DNA of 64,000 nucleotides, taken from Apodemus sylvaticus. Taxonomy: Eukaryota > Chordata > Mammalia > Rodentia > Muridae. Every line of letters starts with the position of its first letter. Positions within the stretch are counted from its first letter, which is position 1. Position numbers and translations under genes: made by a program. Below the pieces are notes generated by a model. It was not told where the DNA came from and did not search any database. It saw nothing but the letters and a program-made list of their open reading frames with translations. Shown here in pieces: positions 23,561 to 35,640 of this stretch. The stretch lies in assembly GCF_947179515.1 (NCBI RefSeq), contig NC_067473.1:76930936-76994935 (forward strand), written 5' to 3'.

Positions 23561-24057
23561 AAGCTCAGCAAACACTGGCCTTCCAGAGAGGAAACCTGAA
23601 ATTAACATTTAGAAACACAACGTTTACAAACAGGCTTACCACTGCCTCCTGTGCTTGACTCTCTGAGGCCTGATGGATCCCAGCTTTTGCTGTGAGAAGT
23701 CTTCTACCTGGTTCTAGAATGAGCTGGTTTATCCATAGAGCCTGCACTGTTATAACCTGCACATAGTGGTAAGCAGGAGTTCTTGGCTGAGGACATACAT
23801 TCACTCACATGTACAGAGCTGCTGGGAGAGTTCTTACTTGTGAATTTGTGACTCATCTCTGATCTTTCAAGTACTACACTGGAATAAAATCTCACAAAGA
23901 AAAGGACTTTAATGGTTAATGCAAAGCTTTTGATGGAAAAATAGACATTTTCACACTGAGAAATGATTACCAATATTATGCAACATTCTGTGATAACAGA
24001 AATACATATAAATTCGTAAAATAAAAATTTACTGATCTCTAGAAATCTGATCACAAT

Positions 24058-24214
24058 TTTTTTTTTTTTTTTGGTTTTTTGAGACAGGGTTTCTCTGTGT
24101 AGCCCTGGCTGTCCTGGAACTCACTCTGTAGACCAGGGTGGCCTTGAACTCAGAAATTCGCTTGTCTCTGCCTCCCAAGTGCTGGGATTAAAGGTGTGCG
24201 CCACCACTGCCCGA
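24058..24214 (-). mobile_element. B1 SINE, well preserved
   Basis: T-run (24058-24072), gagacagggtttctctgtgt, ctggaactcactctgtagac, gtgctgggattaaaggtgtg and end cccg. Close to the B1 consensus. A short candidate duplication, atctgatc, occurs on both sides. Confidence 0.95.
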
Positions 24215-25051
24215 TCTGATCTCTCTTAAGGAAAATATTAAATTATATTTAAAGTCCCAACATAAATTTCTTTAATAGTTATTTCAAATGAGATATTCCA
24301 TGCAACCTTAATTGGAGCTACTTCAAACCAAATGCAAATCCATGTCAAATTAAGAGCATAGTCTAGGCCTAGAGAATTATTATTTCCCAGTCCAAGATAT
24401 GGAATGAAATCAATTTTTTAAGACAACATAAACAGCTCCTTTATATAAACTGGCTTGTCATATCCAATTTAGGTGGGATAGCACCAAGCTATTAGTAAAG
24501 TCTTACATCTGTATTCCTCCTGACAGACTGCAGATACCCCAGGAGGGAGGAAAGTGTGTGACTGACTGAAAGCCAAAAGCACAGAGAATCTTAGGATAGA
24601 CGCCAAGACAATAGTCAACGGATCATTTACTTCAGAAAGAAAAAAATAGAACACTACAAGTTATTTCAAACATGGAAAGAGGAGGCTGCTGCACTTTGTT
24701 CAAGCCAGGGAAGATGGAGCATGGGCGCAGACTGTAGCTAAGGATGAAGTGGGAGGAGGAACAGCAGGAGATGATGCCTGGCCTGGAACTGAAAGGGAGA
24801 TGCTCCACCACCATGGCAGAGGGTCCCCACAGCAGAGGGCTGGCCTAGCATGCAAAGGCGCCAGGTTCCAGACCATCACAGAAAGAGAGAGTTAGCAGTG
24901 ATTGGGAAAGGAGATGGGAACTTTCAGGGTACTTTCTAATTCACAGTCTGCAGCAAGAGTCCCCATTTTTGAGCAAATTATGCTTTAGTTCAATAATCAG
25001 CTTACAAAATAATTAAATACCAGCGCTGTAATTTAGAAATCTAAATTACAG
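24215..25051. other. No gene or repeat recognised
   Basis: Unique sequence; short minus-strand frames at 24469-24814 look random. Confidence 0.5.
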
Positions 25052-25140
25052 TCCCTGGTATAATTATAATATTGTGAGTTTAGAATGTGCCCACAATCCT
25101 GGCTGCTCTATCAAAGACAGGAAGACCATGAGTTTAACCT
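25052..25140 (+). repeat. Local duplicate, copy 1 (B1-like SINE core)
   Basis: About 85 bases clearly similar to 25610-25702, including the shared phrase aattataatattg and gaccatgagtt. The inner part resembles an old B1/B4-like SINE. Confidence 0.65.
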
Positions 25141-25190
25141 TATTTAGTAGTAACAGATTCATATGTAATGTTAAATAATGAATAGGATAA

Positions 25191-25192
<2 letters not shown>

Positions 25193-25222
<30 letters not shown>
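25193..25222. repeat. (GT)n microsatellite
   Basis: About 15 GT units. Confidence 0.95.
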
Positions 25223-25224
<2 letters not shown>

Positions 25225-25609
25225 CACTTTAGGTGATATCTCTGTATGCTTAAGTGTCCTAGATAGTTATATTGAGTATTTTAAGAGTACAACACAACTT
25301 TTTTAGATATTAGGCAAAATAAATTTGCTACTGAGTTGAATACGCTATAAAAAGGATTATAGACATCACTAAATCCTACAAGACAGTGGCTCTAATTAGC
25401 CTTGCTGAAGGAAGTTGAGCAAGAAGACAGCAACACTACTAGTTCAATATTATAGGTGGTATGTCCATGTCAAAAATATGTAGAAAATTAGCTAAGCAGT
25501 AAAGCCTGCCAGCAGCTAAGAAGAGTAAATCTTAAAACTCTTTGAACATTAAAAACCACTTACAGGCAACAGCCAACAATGCAATTTGGTACTATTTTGA
25601 AATGCCAGA

Positions 25610-25702
25610 AGCCCTCGTACAATTATAATATTGGGAGCTTGTAATGTGCCTGCAATTCTGGCTGCTCAATCTAAGACAGGAGGACCATGAGTTCAAGGCC
25701 AG
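25610..25702 (+). repeat. Local duplicate, copy 2 (B1-like SINE core)
   Basis: Second copy of the block at 25052-25140, about 557 bases away; gttcaaggccagtctgagca is B1-like. Confidence 0.65.
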
Positions 25703-26143
25703 TCTGAGCAAGTACTCAAAAAAGAAACTAAAAACTGACAAAACAACATCCCCCCCCCCAAAAAAAACAAATGGAAAAAAAAACAAATGATATTGCCAAG
25801 TTTAAGTTATGTAGAACTTTTAAAAAAAACACATCTATCATATGAACTATATATTTATATACACTGAAATATTTTAGCTTTCTTTGAATCTCCTAAAAAC
25901 CTAGCCTATGGATAATATTTCTTCTCAAACACAAATGTTTAAAATCTGAATATATTATACACAGGCAGATCTAAAAGATCCTATGAAAGATAAAGGTCTA
26001 TTTAAAGCAATAGTGATGTCTATAAATAGTCTATGTTTTAGATACAATTAAAATAATTTCAAACAGTCAAAATTTTTAAAAATGAAGGTAAGTATACTTT
26101 TCCAAGTAAAGCAACCTATAAGTTCTTTCGAAGACCCTTATGT

Positions 26144-26400
26144 GGGGATGGAGAGATGGCTCAGTACTTCGAGTGCTCACTATACATCATGAGAACCTGG
26201 GTTCAAATTCTCAGCACCTGCATGCCAGTACTTGAGTGCAGCTTTCAGGCTATGGCCTAGCTGAAAAACTTGAGCTTTGGATTGAAGGACAGACTCTGCC
26301 TCAAAGAAATAAGGTGGCAAAGGAGGACAATGATGCATTCCTCTGTCATCTGCTCACATATACACAGGCATACACACCTGGACACACACAGCACAAGAAC
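26144..26400 (+). mobile_element. tRNA-derived SINE, B3/B4 group
   Basis: ggatggagagatggctcagt is a B2/B3-type promoter start; cctgggttcaaattctcagc is the B-box; the later part (actctgcctcaaagaaataa) is of the B4/RSINE kind. CA-rich tail to about 26460. Confidence 0.75.
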
Positions 26401-26841
26401 CTTCCCCCCTATAAACACACCACAGTCACACAGGCACTCGCACATGTGCATACACAAACTTGCATGTTCAGAAACCCAAGTAACTCATAAACTTGCAACA
26501 CAATTTGCCCAAACTAATGCACAGAGAACAAGTAACACACTGGTCTCACTAGTGTGTTTTAACTGAGTTAACTCTCTGACTCAGGCATTAGCAAGTCTTT
26601 AGATTTAATAAGTGTGATCAACTAAAGTTTTTCATGTTCTAAGAGTGTGTCATCTTAAGTCTCAAACTTCAGGTTTACAGGGATTACATTGATATTTTAG
26701 TAATAAGCATTTTTTACTGAACTGCCACTACAGTATTTTTGTACTTTTAACTATGCTAATAAATCAATACTACCAAATTTAAAAATAAAATTAAAAAACA
26801 ATACTATTGAGGCTTGTTAAGTATAGGAAAATCTCAAAAGC

Positions 26842-26880
26842 CAAAAAAAAAAAAAAAAAAAAGAAAAGAAAAAAAAGAAT
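26842..26880. repeat. A-rich tract
   Basis: Long A-run followed by AAAAG units. Confidence 0.9.
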
Positions 26881-26954
26881 AGTAGGAAAAGAAGGAAAGA
26901 GTGGTCATCATATTAAATAAAAGTGACCAAATAATACTAAAGAAATCTTTGTGA

Positions 26955-27092
26955 ATGCTACAGAGATGGCTCAGCAGGTAGATACATTTGTCACCTAGGC
27001 TGATGAACTGAGTTTAATTCCTCAATGTCAACATTGTAAAAAGAGAGAATCAACTTCTTTGTCCTTAGACAATGTTTGCAATGGCAGGCATA
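26955..27092 (+). mobile_element. tRNA-derived SINE (B3/B4 group)
   Basis: tacagagatggctcagcagg promoter end and gatgaactgagtttaattcc B-box; gcagtggc-type 3' end runs into a CA tract. Confidence 0.7.

Positions 27093-27124
<32 letters not shown>
27093..27124. repeat. (CA)n microsatellite
   Basis: About 16 CA units at the tail of the SINE. Confidence 0.95.
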
Positions 27125-27126
<2 letters not shown>

Positions 27127-27960
27127 TCCAAAAATTATTTTAATTTCATTGTAGACTCTAACATAAAAAGATATAGTCTAACTGCTTATTCAAAATTATT
27201 TCAAAATTACAAGGATCAAAAACCATTTTCAAAACTCATCCCCATGTCCTGGCTCTCACCATCAGAGGCACACAATGCTCACTGCCCCAGCACTGTCATC
27301 CCTTAAACCATTTGGGGGCAGTACTGGACTCATTTCCCTCTTGTCACACTAGCTTCTCACTTTATAATTAACAGGCATGCTATGGGAGGATCTTTTGAGA
27401 CAATAGAAACTCAAACTCAAAAGTTTGTTCCACCTCAAACTTGTGTGCACCAATGTCAACACTCATGGGACTCAGAACTCATTGGTTCTTTTCCACTGAT
27501 GACCATCATTATCACAAATGGTGATGTTTTCAGACTTTTTAAAAAATAAATGAACATGTCAGATACTCTTTATTTGACAAAGCTGAAATCTTTATTTGAC
27601 GAAAGCCTACAATTTGGAAATAGGTAAGTCAAAAAGAGTAAAATTAGTTCTTGCCTTGGTAGAGTATAAAAAACAATGTGTTAATATTTATAATTAGGTA
27701 GCAACTAGGTAGAGTACTTTATTACATACATATTTAAAATAAGTATGCAATAAAACTAAAAACAGTACAAACATATATTCATCTCAGAAATAAGAAGGTG
27801 CCTCCCTTCAGCCCCAACCTTCATCCTGATGCTAAGATGGTTCACTATTTCTAGATCTAGTTACAAAATGAAAGGCAAAGACAAGACAGCTTGCAAGCTG
27901 CTAAGTAGCATTCCACACTCCAAATTTATTAAAATGGTGCTAATTTATGCAAAGACTTTT
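27125..27960. other. No gene or repeat recognised
   Basis: AT-rich unique sequence. Confidence 0.5.
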
Positions 27961-27964
27961 TTAA

Positions 27965-28158
27965 AGTAAATTGTTTGTTTTTATTTTTATTTTTAAGGAT
28001 ATACATATGAGAATACTGTAGCTGTCTTCAGACACACCAGAAGTGGACATCGGATCCCATGACAGATGGTTGTGAGTTACCATGTAGTTGCTGGGAATTG
28101 AACTCAGGACCTTTGGAGGAGCAGCCAGTGCTCTTAACCACTTAGCCATCTCTCCAGC
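27965..28158 (-). mobile_element. B2 SINE
   Basis: Complement of B2: ctgtagctgtcttcagacac, gatggttgtgagttaccatg, ccagtgctcttaaccactta and gccatctctccagcc at the promoter end. Well preserved. Confidence 0.95.
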
Positions 28159-29159
28159 CTTTTAAGTCTTATTTTTACTACATATATTTTCTGCATCCCC
28201 TGAGGCAGGTGTAATAATTGTTCGGGTAACGTTTGCCAATAATACTTCAGTGAAAATAAAATCATTATTCCTCTAAAAAACCTCTGGCTATGGTTTATAA
28301 TATATCAGGCATTTTATTCTGTTGTTTATTAGAAGGTATCAATTTTGTCCAACAAAAGCCAAAGCAGTATTGTTTCTGTAAGACACGTGTCAGAAGGAGG
28401 TAATATACAAGCTTGCTCTAGCACAGTTAGTGGTCACAGGGGCTTTAAACAACCATCTCTCTGGGCCCAGAAGACTGAAAGCAAACAGCACAGCAGTCCT
28501 CTCCAGTCAGTGCCTGGCTTATGAAACTCGTCTGGACTCCACAAGTCTGAGGTCTTGCCCAAATTCTGCCTTGGGGTTTAATGGGTGGAAGAGAACAAGC
28601 TGGTAAAATTTAAGAACAAAACATGTCTCCCTGACATCTAATGCTAAGGAGAGGTTGTAACTGATACACAACATAGGCATGCTTAACACCAATGCACAGG
28701 TCTAAAGCCTAGGCAGTCAGCTGAGTGTGTGTACATTTGTACAAAGCACAGAGAAATACACATGCTTGTGTGTCTGCGTAGAAAAGGGTGTAAATTACCA
28801 CAGAATACCCACACATGTACCAAAATTGAATACATTTATATAACCATCTTTATGTTTGCTACTTAATATTTACTGTCTTCATCAATACAATAGAAATTTA
28901 TAGGCAGTTGTTGGTCAGTAAGTTACAAATTGACAAAAGTACCATAAATCAATTTTAAAAATAATGATAACTATATATTAAGCAAAACAAAACAGCATTT
29001 TATAGAAAATGATTAAAATCATTAAAGGAAAAAGCTGGTATAATTATGTCTGAAATGTAACTATTCAGTAAGTGTATATTAAAACAAATATTGGGTAAAG
29101 ATATAAAAGGATCCTTCTTTACACCAAAAGCTTAGCTTTACTTTTATTACCCATCTCTC
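28159..29159. other. No gene or repeat recognised
   Basis: Unique sequence, nothing supported. Confidence 0.5.
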
Positions 29160-29352
29160 TACATGTATTTATTTGGGTGTGTATAGGCATGTATAGGCAC
29201 ATGTATGGGCACGTGTGCTATGGTGCACTTGCGGAGGTCAGAGGTCAACCTTCAAGACTTGTCTCTTTCCCCCCACCATAGGGGTCCTGGGGGATGAGCT
29301 AGGCTTAGCTGCAAGTGCTTTTTTACCTGCTGAGTCATCTTGGCAGTCCTAG
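29160..29352 (-). mobile_element. tRNA-derived SINE (B3/B4 group)
   Basis: Complement: gtgcacttgcggaggtcaga, gggtcctgggggatgagcta and the promoter end gctgagtcatcttggcag. Diverged. Confidence 0.7.
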
Positions 29353-29836
29353 TTTTACTTTATATGAAATTATATTTACCAGGATGGGTCACAAAGTAAA
29401 ACTATGCCTCAAAAGGAAACAAAACTTTAATGGAAGTCAACAAACAGAAGGAAAATGTCAAAAAAACAAAAAACAAAAAACAAAAATCAACCCAAGGTTA
29501 CTGCAGTACTTGACTAAGAACTTGGCAAGCATAGGAACAGCTGGCAGGGATATTCCAAGTGAAACTTAACCCATATGTGCTTGTTCTTCTGGGAACCAAG
29601 TGTTCTTATGGATTGTAAACATAATTGGTGGCAGATAAAACATTATATAGTTAAACTTCATGGGCATGCAGCTGTTCACAGTCTATAATATTTAATCAAT
29701 AAACTTTCAATAATGCTGAGAATTTTATATTACAGCTAGATGCAATGATATCATGGTGTATTCCACCCTGGAGGTCTTGATGATCTAGTCAATACATCCC
29801 AAGTGGGACATCTCCAAATAAAGCTTTCTGGGTAAC

Positions 29837-30360
29837 TTATAGTTTAGATACATTAAATTCCTCAAGTGAACCAACTGGCCATGTATTCTGTAGGTCTACA
29901 GTAAGAGTCACAGTGTCGCCTCCTGCACTTATTACAGCTGCCACAGACTGGTGGAATACTCCAGAAGAGAACGAAATGCCACCTTCCTGCTCACCCTTCT
30001 GTGTTTTTCTTTTTGGGTCATCTGAATTGAGACTGATAGCCCTTCTTGAGATGGAATTTGTAGGAAGTTAGCATTAGCTATAGGTATGACCTGGCACACT
30101 GTGTCCTTTCTCAGCTAGAATGGTCAGCAGCTTTTAGCCAGTACATCTTAGAGGACTGCCAACAAATGCAAGTTTAATATTAATTCCACAACTGGTACCT
30201 AAATTTACTAACTCAATTCTGCAGAACTGTTTTTCAAAATAAACGAACTTTTTTAGTCTACTCCATGTCAACAAGACATGATTGTCATTATTCAATGCAT
30301 TTACTATAAAGTTGGAATATCTCAAGAACCTTGCTGAATCATGAAATTTTTATTTAGATA
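29837..30360 (-). pseudogene. Unidentified degraded coding-like frame
   Basis: One minus-strand frame runs for roughly 170 codons with only three internal stops (30134-30136, 30074-30076, 30068-30070). It has protein-like composition: an upper part (RYSNFIVNALNN, then EKQFCRIELVNLGTSCGI), a middle part (KLLTILAEKGHSVPGHTYS) and a lower part (NSISRRAISLNSDDPKRKTQ, then GGDTVTLTVDLQNTWPVGSL). The last 75 codons before the final stop are uninterrupted. I do not recognise the family, and I see no A-tail, target duplication or splice sites. It may be a decayed gene copy, or chance. A protein search with the single-frame translation would decide. Confidence 0.35.
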
Positions 30361-30529
30361 ATTATAGACTCATTCAGTTGTAAAAAATAGTACAGAATCC
30401 AAGTTGTCAGGCAGGGCTGTGGGAACTGGGATAGGGTGGAGGAGCTGTGTTATGGTACAACTTTATGTGACCGTGAGTTCTTAAAAAAGAAACTCTCACC
30501 AAAATCGTAACTGAAATAAAACACTTTTG

Positions 30530-30750
30530 ACTGGAGAGATGTTCAGAAGTTAAGAACACTGGCTGCTCCTCCAGAGGATCCAAGTTAAACTCCCAGTACC
30601 TATACAGCAGCTCACACTGTCTATAGCTCCAGTCCTGGGGAATCTGACACCCTTCTGTGGTCTCCACAGCATCAGGCATACTCACATGGTGCACAGACAG
30701 ACAGACATGCCAACAGAACACCCATAAACATTAAAAAAATAAAAAAGAAG
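30530..30750 (+). mobile_element. B3 SINE
   Basis: gactggagagatgttcagaa, ctgctcctccagaggatcca, agctccagtcctggggaatc and an A-rich tail. Confidence 0.9.
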
Positions 30751-30899
30751 GTAGGAAGGAAAGGGATGGAAAGGAAATCACACAGGATCATTGCATGCTT
30801 TGCCCCCCTTTTATAAAGCTACAGCATAATACCACAACCAGGGTAGATTCTGACATTGATGCGATTTGCCTATCATACTCAGATTTCCCCCATTTTATA

Positions 30900-30925
30900 T
30901 TCTCTCTCTGTCTCTGTCTCTGTCT

Positions 30926-30964
<39 letters not shown>

Positions 30965-30970
30965 ACGTGC
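30900..30970. repeat. (TC)n-(GT)n compound microsatellite
   Basis: ctctgt-type units, then about 17 GT units at 30929-30962. Confidence 0.95.
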
Positions 30971-31089
30971 ATGTGGGCTGAGTTCTTTAGAATTCTCCCA
31001 CCTGCATATGCTAATGTGTACATCACAGTGAGAACACTGAATTAGGTACAAAGATGCTTTCTGTCCTACTTCTATAATTCCACCCACAT

Positions 31090-31260
31090 CTCTTCTGCCT
31101 CTCCCTCCTTTCTCTAAATCTTGGCAACCACTCTCTGTCTTCCATTTCTATATTTTTTTCCATTCCAAGAATATACTTGGAATAAGACAGTTAGAAACCT
31201 TTAGAGTTTGGAATTTTTTTCACAAGCATAACTACCTAGAGAAATCATCCAGTTAGTGCG
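31090..31260 (-). mobile_element. Possible ancient L1M 3' fragment
   Basis: cttggcaaccactctctgtc and tacttggaataagacagtta resemble the complement of an old L1 ORF2 end/3'UTR. Strongly decayed. Confidence 0.4.
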
Positions 31261-31699
31261 TCATGGACACTGACAGTTCACTTTGCTTCTGCTGAGAATT
31301 ACTCTGAGGACTGCTGCTGCCTTTTTAAAGGCTAGTTTGCTTCTTACTACTCATTCCCCAATCTACTGAAATTTGACTTTGTCCATGCATAAAATTACTC
31401 ATAAAATTACCACATAAAATCAGCACAACTATTAATGCCACATTCAATGAACAGTTTTTAGTATTTCTCTTTTTCTGCTATTTCTGAAGCACCCGTGTCT
31501 ACTAACCCATCACAACCCTAATATTCTCCCCTCCTTTGGCATTGTGAGCCGATTCCTTCCTGGTCTTGAATCTTAAGCATTGCTTGTCTCCTAGATCATC
31601 TCCTCACCCAAGTCCTCAGTGATCACATCGTTTTGAGGATCCCAGGCTCAGGGTTTTCATTTCTCAAATGGTTCATAGCCCTCCTGTTGTAACTTCTCA

Positions 31700-32300
31700 A
31701 TTATACCTTATATTCTTGCTCTGTGCTGAAGAGTTCAGCCAAGAATCCTTCTCCCAAACCTCAGATCCACATTTCCACATAACTAAATGTTTGCTAACAT
31801 TTAACTCTCTTCTCTCCTCTCTCTCCACCTTAACTGAGTGACTTCCAGCTGCTTCCTCCATCCTATGGCATCTCTGTGAACAGTAGCACGGCTCGGTGGT
31901 CATTTCAAAACACCAGACTCCCCTCTACACCTTTCTTTACTGGCTACTAGAGCCGGTCAACTCTATCTCTAAAGTATCTGCTGGGCACCCCTTCCTCTTA
32001 CCTCCTCACCACTACTTAGTTTAAGGTTTCATCATTTCATTTTTCTTGGATCACCAAAATAGCTCATCTATTTATCTGGTCTTACCACGGTCTTAATCTC
32101 TTCAGGATGCTCTTAACTAGCCACAAATCTGATATATGTGAACTAAGATCTTATGGTAACTGCCCTGTCCATGTGCTATTGTTTAGCACACATACATAAG
32201 ACCCTTCAGGACCTGTGCTTTTCTCATTTCTCACACTTTCTACACCCACATGCTCTTACACACACACTGTCCCAGGCTACCTGTCATTCCTGGTTGCCCT
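31700..32300 (+). mobile_element. Possible L2 fragment, discontinuous
   Basis: Pyrimidine-rich phrases in L2 order, ending in cccaggctacctgtcattcc. Old and uncertain. Confidence 0.4.
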
Positions 32301-33500
32301 ATCCCCTAAGCCAGTGACACAGGTCTCCAAAAGGAGAGTCTAGAAACCACTCTGAGGGAACTGATATAGTAGGCAAGATTTTCAGAAAGTCAAAATAGTT
32401 TAAATTACTCTTTGATATTCAGAGGTGGAAAGTAATAAGTATTTCAAAACAAATAATTTAAAGATTTAACGTAAGTCTATCTTTTCTAGAAAGAACAACC
32501 ATCTGGTTCTTTCACTCCAGGAGTATGAAACGCAAAAGCACTCCAAAACAGATGAGAAATAGAAATGAGGTGGTTAATATAATCTTTCCAGACAAGTGAA
32601 TAAAGTCTAAATTATGAATAGTCAAAGATACTGTAATATATTTCCTCTCTGAAAACACCAAATAATGACAGAGAAAAGGAAATAAAATTTCTTAAGTATA
32701 CATAATAGGTATTAATAGTTCTTTGAAAATTGACTATTATTTCCTCAAGTAGAAAGTATTCCCAAGGCTCTTAAATCTCTCTTCATTGATAAAAGAATGA
32801 TTGAACCACACTCACAGGCACAGTACTCGTCTGCTGACCCACAGGGCAGTAGTGTTTATCAAAATAAGGTCATTAATTTTGACCTTCATGAGTAAGAATG
32901 TTTGCCATTTGACCTGAAAGAGTTCTGTCTCTGGGTCCCACACAGTAAAGGGAAAACTAACTTTTATAAGTTGTCCTCTGATCTCCCAACAGGTGCACAA
33001 ATATATACAAATAAATAAATAAATATGATCTTTTTAATAGTATACAAATGAGTATTCAAAATGCTTGTAAGAAGCAGCCATTCAATTTGATAAATACTGG
33101 AACCTAAATATACTAAATACCATGGGTTAACAGAATGTCACACACATCCAAACTGTCCTATAAAGACAAACAAGATACCTGCAGAAAAGGTTAACATAAG
33201 GCATAAAAGTGATTATAAAGAAAAAATATGCCCAAGTTGTCATGTATACTGTTTTTATAACTCAACATTTATTAATGAACTGTTTAATAAAACTGTGGAA
33301 TATATAACTCTAAGGCAAGCATGCTTCAGTACAGGGACCCATTAGTGAAATGGAAACACAGAATCCTCATGATGACCCTGAGCCAATGTTTGAGCACTAA
33401 GACTGTACTCAGAACACAGCCACACTGTGAGACCTACAATGACAAGTCTAAAAGTTGTTGGCTACGAGAAAACCATCACAGGCAAGTAAGACCTCCCTTC
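32300..33500. other. No gene or repeat recognised
   Basis: Unique AT-rich sequence. Confidence 0.5.
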
Positions 33501-33505
33501 CTTTT

Positions 33506-33518
33506 AAAACTAGGAGAA
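33506..33518. repeat. Left target-site duplication of B1
   Basis: aaaactaggagaa, repeated exactly at 33718-33730. Confidence 0.9.
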
Positions 33519-33717
33519 GGCCGGGCGTGGTGGGGCACGCCTGTAATCCCAGCACTTGGGAGGCAGAGGCAGATAGATGGATTTCTGAGTTCGAGGCCAG
33601 CCTGGTCTACAGAGTGAGTTCCAGGACAGCCAAGATCACACAAAAAAACCCTGTCTCGAAAAACAAAAAACAAAAAACAAAACAAAAAAACCCCAAAAAA
33701 AACAAAAAACAAAACAA
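33519..33717 (+). mobile_element. B1 SINE with perfect flanking duplications
   Basis: Starts ggccgggcgtggtggggcac, contains an A-box region and the B-box gagttcgaggcc, reads ctggtctacagagtgagttc and ends ctgtctcgaa with a long (CAAAA)n tail. Near consensus and flanked by an exact 13-bp duplication, so one of the younger SINE insertions here. The 98-codon frame over it is an artefact. Confidence 0.97.
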
Positions 33718-33730
33718 AAAACTAGGAGAA
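33718..33730. repeat. Right target-site duplication of B1
   Basis: Same 13 bases as 33506-33518. Confidence 0.9.
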
Positions 33731-33784
33731 AACATGCCAGGGAGATGACTTTAATATTTGAAAAGAAGATGGGAGAGTTTAGCC

Positions 33785-33925
33785 CAGGCTCCCTGGGGAA
33801 AGTAAGACAGTTAACCTCTGGAGCCTCAGTTTGAGTATCTTCTTTATGTGATTGCTTTAAAGATTAATTGAGATGATTTAAGTAAAGCTTGAATCAATAT
33901 TTGGCAGTCTTCTGGGAACTTCAAG
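33785..33925 (+). mobile_element. MIR SINE
   Basis: agttaacctctggagcctca, then gattaattgagatgatttaa: the MIR order of 'acctctctgagcctcag' and 'ggattaaatgagatga'. Confidence 0.7.
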
Positions 33926-34067
33926 TTCCCTGCTCTAGAATCCTACCATCAGGCAGAATTGCATGCTCAAGTGTATCAAGAACAACAAAGAACTTTATAC
34001 TCATTCATGGACAGATTTTTATCATTGCACTCATTCATTATTCTACACTGTACCAGTAAAGAGGAAA

Positions 34068-34190
34068 GTACAGTGGTCAGAGCTTGGTCTCTGGTTTCAA
34101 GAGTCAGGACTGGCTTTCCAGTTCATGTTCTGCCACTCACTAATAGGTAACTTCAGGTAATTTCATTACATTAAACAGTGTATCTGATAC
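34068..34190 (+). mobile_element. MIR SINE
   Basis: ggtcagagcttggtctctgg, tctgccactcactaataggt and aacttcaggtaatttcatta are MIR core phrases. Confidence 0.75.
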
Positions 34191-34627
34191 ATCTAAAAGA
34201 AATTCATTTTGTTGTTAAAGATAACAAAAGTATAAAATCTATAAAATATATATACATACTATGTCCACATATTCTGTAACAAATTTAAAGCTAAATTAAT
34301 TTGCTTTCCCTCAGATATTTAATATAATAATAAAAAATCTAAGTAAATTAATGAATTTCAGTGGTGTGCACTGTCAGTATCCAAAGTAGTTTTAAAAAGT
34401 CATTTCTTTTGAGACTGTGTAATATCTGCCATGGTAACTAAGGTATTCTAAACTTGTCTACAGTTTCAAAAGACTCAAGAAATTAAATTCACTTATGAAT
34501 TGAAGTAGTGAATTTGAATGGATGCTAATATTCAATTGTTTTAAAATATTCTACATAAGAGAGGCAGTGAGTGTTCTTTGTTAGATTATGAATAAACCAT
34601 GAATTCAGTATAACTGACTCAGAGAAC

Positions 34628-34697
34628 TGTGGGTGAAGCTGGTGGTAGAGTGTTTGCATACCCAGGCCTAAAGCCATCTCTAGAACTCAGGAAAAAA
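34628..34697 (+). mobile_element. ID-like SINE
   Basis: gctggtggtagagtgtttgc and an A-run end fit a diverged ID element. Confidence 0.65.
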
Positions 34698-34699
34698 AT

Positions 34700-35299
34700 G
34701 TTTAGTAGATGTTCTAGTTCTAAAATATTAAGTATTACCATCAGCTGAATATTAAATGTATTTATGAATTATAAGAATGGTTCAAATTAGATGTTTCTTT
34801 AATCATTTTTCCCCAGAAAGAACACAACCTTTGACCTTATAGTATTACCATAAATTTTGAATTAATGAGTAACTTTAATTTTATAAGTAGTTCTGCATCA
34901 CATGTCACAAAAAATCTGAGGCCTTACAATTCTCAATGAAATTTAATAAAGATAAAATGTGACTTTCTTTACTGCTATCAAATGTTCTAATTAATATCCA
35001 AGACAGAAAATTTTCCATTTTTCTATAACCCTCAGTTAGATAATCCTATGATAGGGCATTTCATACAATTCAATAAAACAGTGTTTCTTTGAATTCTGCT
35101 TCTTATTGGTATTTGGAGGCAAAACTTTCACACTGGCTACTCTATACTGTTGCAAAAACAAGACTTACATGGAAGAATCTGTTCAAGAACATGGTCAAAA
35201 TCTAAGTTCTAATGCATGTCAGGCAGTAGCTGCAAGGGAAGTCAAGCAGTGAAGGGCTGGGTTGATTGGAGGAGGCAGGAGGCTGCAGGCCTCTCCATG
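34700..35299. other. No gene or repeat recognised
   Basis: AT-rich; nothing supported. Confidence 0.5.
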
Positions 35300-35379
35300 A
35301 CTGTTGGAAGAGGGTGAGCATTTAGAATAAATATTGATGGCTTATTATAGGCTAGCCTATAAAAGCAAAGAGTTATGTG

Positions 35380-35600
35380 AAGGAGAAGTAAAAGATTATG
35401 ATTAGCAGAGCTTTAAAAACAGGCAGAGGAGCTTGGACTTGATTCAGTGGGCAATCTGCCACTCCTGGAGGATCCCAAGGAAGCAAATGATTCTATCAAT
35501 GTACTATTTCATAAAATCAATCTGGCAGGGTAGAATTAGGAACATAAAAGGAATTTGAGAAGGCTTTTAGTTTAGACGGCAGCTACAGTATTTCTCTGTG
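35380..35600 (-). mobile_element. L2 fragment (inner part)
   Basis: gcttggacttgattcagtgg and ataaaatcaatctggcaggg match an inner stretch of antisense L2. It precedes the 3' end of another L2 copy, so it is a separate element. Confidence 0.45.
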
Positions 35601-35640
35601 ATGAGGTCTCACACCAAACAGTAGCACTGAGAGTAGATTG

